DNA of 36,987 nt from Candidatus Aminicenantota bacterium (lineage in GTDB: Bacteria > Acidobacteriota > Aminicenantia > UBA2199), in the NCBI GenBank assembly GCA_016926835.1, contig JAFGNX010000164.1, positions 1 to 36,987 of the forward strand, in the 5' to 3' direction. The stretch's first letter is position 1; each line of letters opens with the position of its first letter. The notes under the pieces are model-generated. The model saw only the letters and a list, made by a program, of their open reading frames with translations. It had not been told where the DNA came from and did no database searches. Both the position numbers and the translations under genes were made by a program. Below are positions 36,566 to 36,987 of the stretch, piece by piece.

Positions 36566-36987
36566 CTAATCGCCGTTAAAGATCTTCATCCACTGATCCA
36601 CTTCCTGATCTGAAAGGCGGGTGTCGATGCGTTTCTGGGTTTCTTCCTTTTTCCCCGTTTCCCGATACTCCCGTTTCAGTTTAAAGTAGAATTCAATGGA
36701 GTTGATGGTTTTGGCACCCAACTTGCGGGCAAAAGATTTCAACTCGCGATCCGAAGTAATCAGTACGACATCACGAAAATCATTGTACGCGTTCAGAATC
36801 CGTTTAATCTCATCGTCCGCGCTGCGACCGTAGCGGGGATACAACACCAGAAATTTTGGACTGATCTCCTGCCGGTGCGCCGTACCTTCGGGTTCACCGT
36901 CAAATACCACGACAACCTTGCTTTTGCGGTTCTGCTGAAACTTGCGCACAACATGAAGGATCTTCTGTCTGGCGCCGGCTTCATCCA
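36566..36987 (-). CDS. NYN/PIN-like (YacP-type) RNA-binding nuclease-like protein; 5' end outside window
   Basis: KVVVVFDGEPEGT, GRSADDEIKRIL, VVLITSDRELKSFARKLGAKTINSIEFY; frame open to the window end. Confidence 0.75.
   Translation of the reverse strand, partial: DEAGARQKILHVVRKFQQNRKSKVVVVFDGEPEGTAHRQEISPKFLVLYPRYGRSADDEIKRILNAYNDFRDVVLITSDRELKSFARKLGAKTINSIEFYFKLKREYRETGKKEETQKRIDTRLSDQEVDQWMKIFNGD

Overview
The window is a gene-dense bacterial chromosome segment with no phage, IS transposase or CRISPR array recognised. The Kdo/lipid A genes imply a Gram-negative envelope, and the VWFA-related proteins resemble families common in Acidobacteriota/Aminicenantes-like genomes; that affiliation is inference. 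Contents in order: a VWFA-like secreted protein (5' end off-window); an HD-domain protein, LpxH-like phosphatase, kdsC, kdsD and kdsA; an FtsK/SpoIIIE translocase; an SDR-type threonine dehydrogenase/epimerase; cysC; a TrmA/RlmD-type RNA methyltransferase; a GspG-like lipoprotein; a tightly coupled cluster of TPR protein, ECF sigma factor, zinc-finger anti-sigma, secreted protein and two tandem VWFA-like paralogs; a glycyl radical enzyme (very HypD-like) with its activase; an S4 protein; a sulfatase-superfamily lipoprotein; a transmembrane Ser/Thr kinase; tRNA-Arg, tRNA-Pro and rpsU; a YprB-like exonuclease; an M23 peptidase; a response regulator with a long acidic linker; a ValRS-derived protein lacking the catalytic core; BirA; and an NYN/PIN-like protein (5' end off-window). 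The strongest leads are: (1) a 442-aa ORF that looks like valyl-tRNA synthetase with the catalytic and editing domains removed but the N-terminal helix, anticodon-binding domain and tRNA-binding arm kept; (2) a family of composite intergenic repeats at four loci built from shared words, one of which supplies the C-terminus of a neighbouring gene; (3) the sigma/anti-sigma/VWFA gene cluster with degenerate MIDAS motifs; (4) a HypD locus with a palindrome over its predicted -10 box; (5) a response regulator with PopZ-like architecture. All homology calls come from recall of family motifs; no searches were run.
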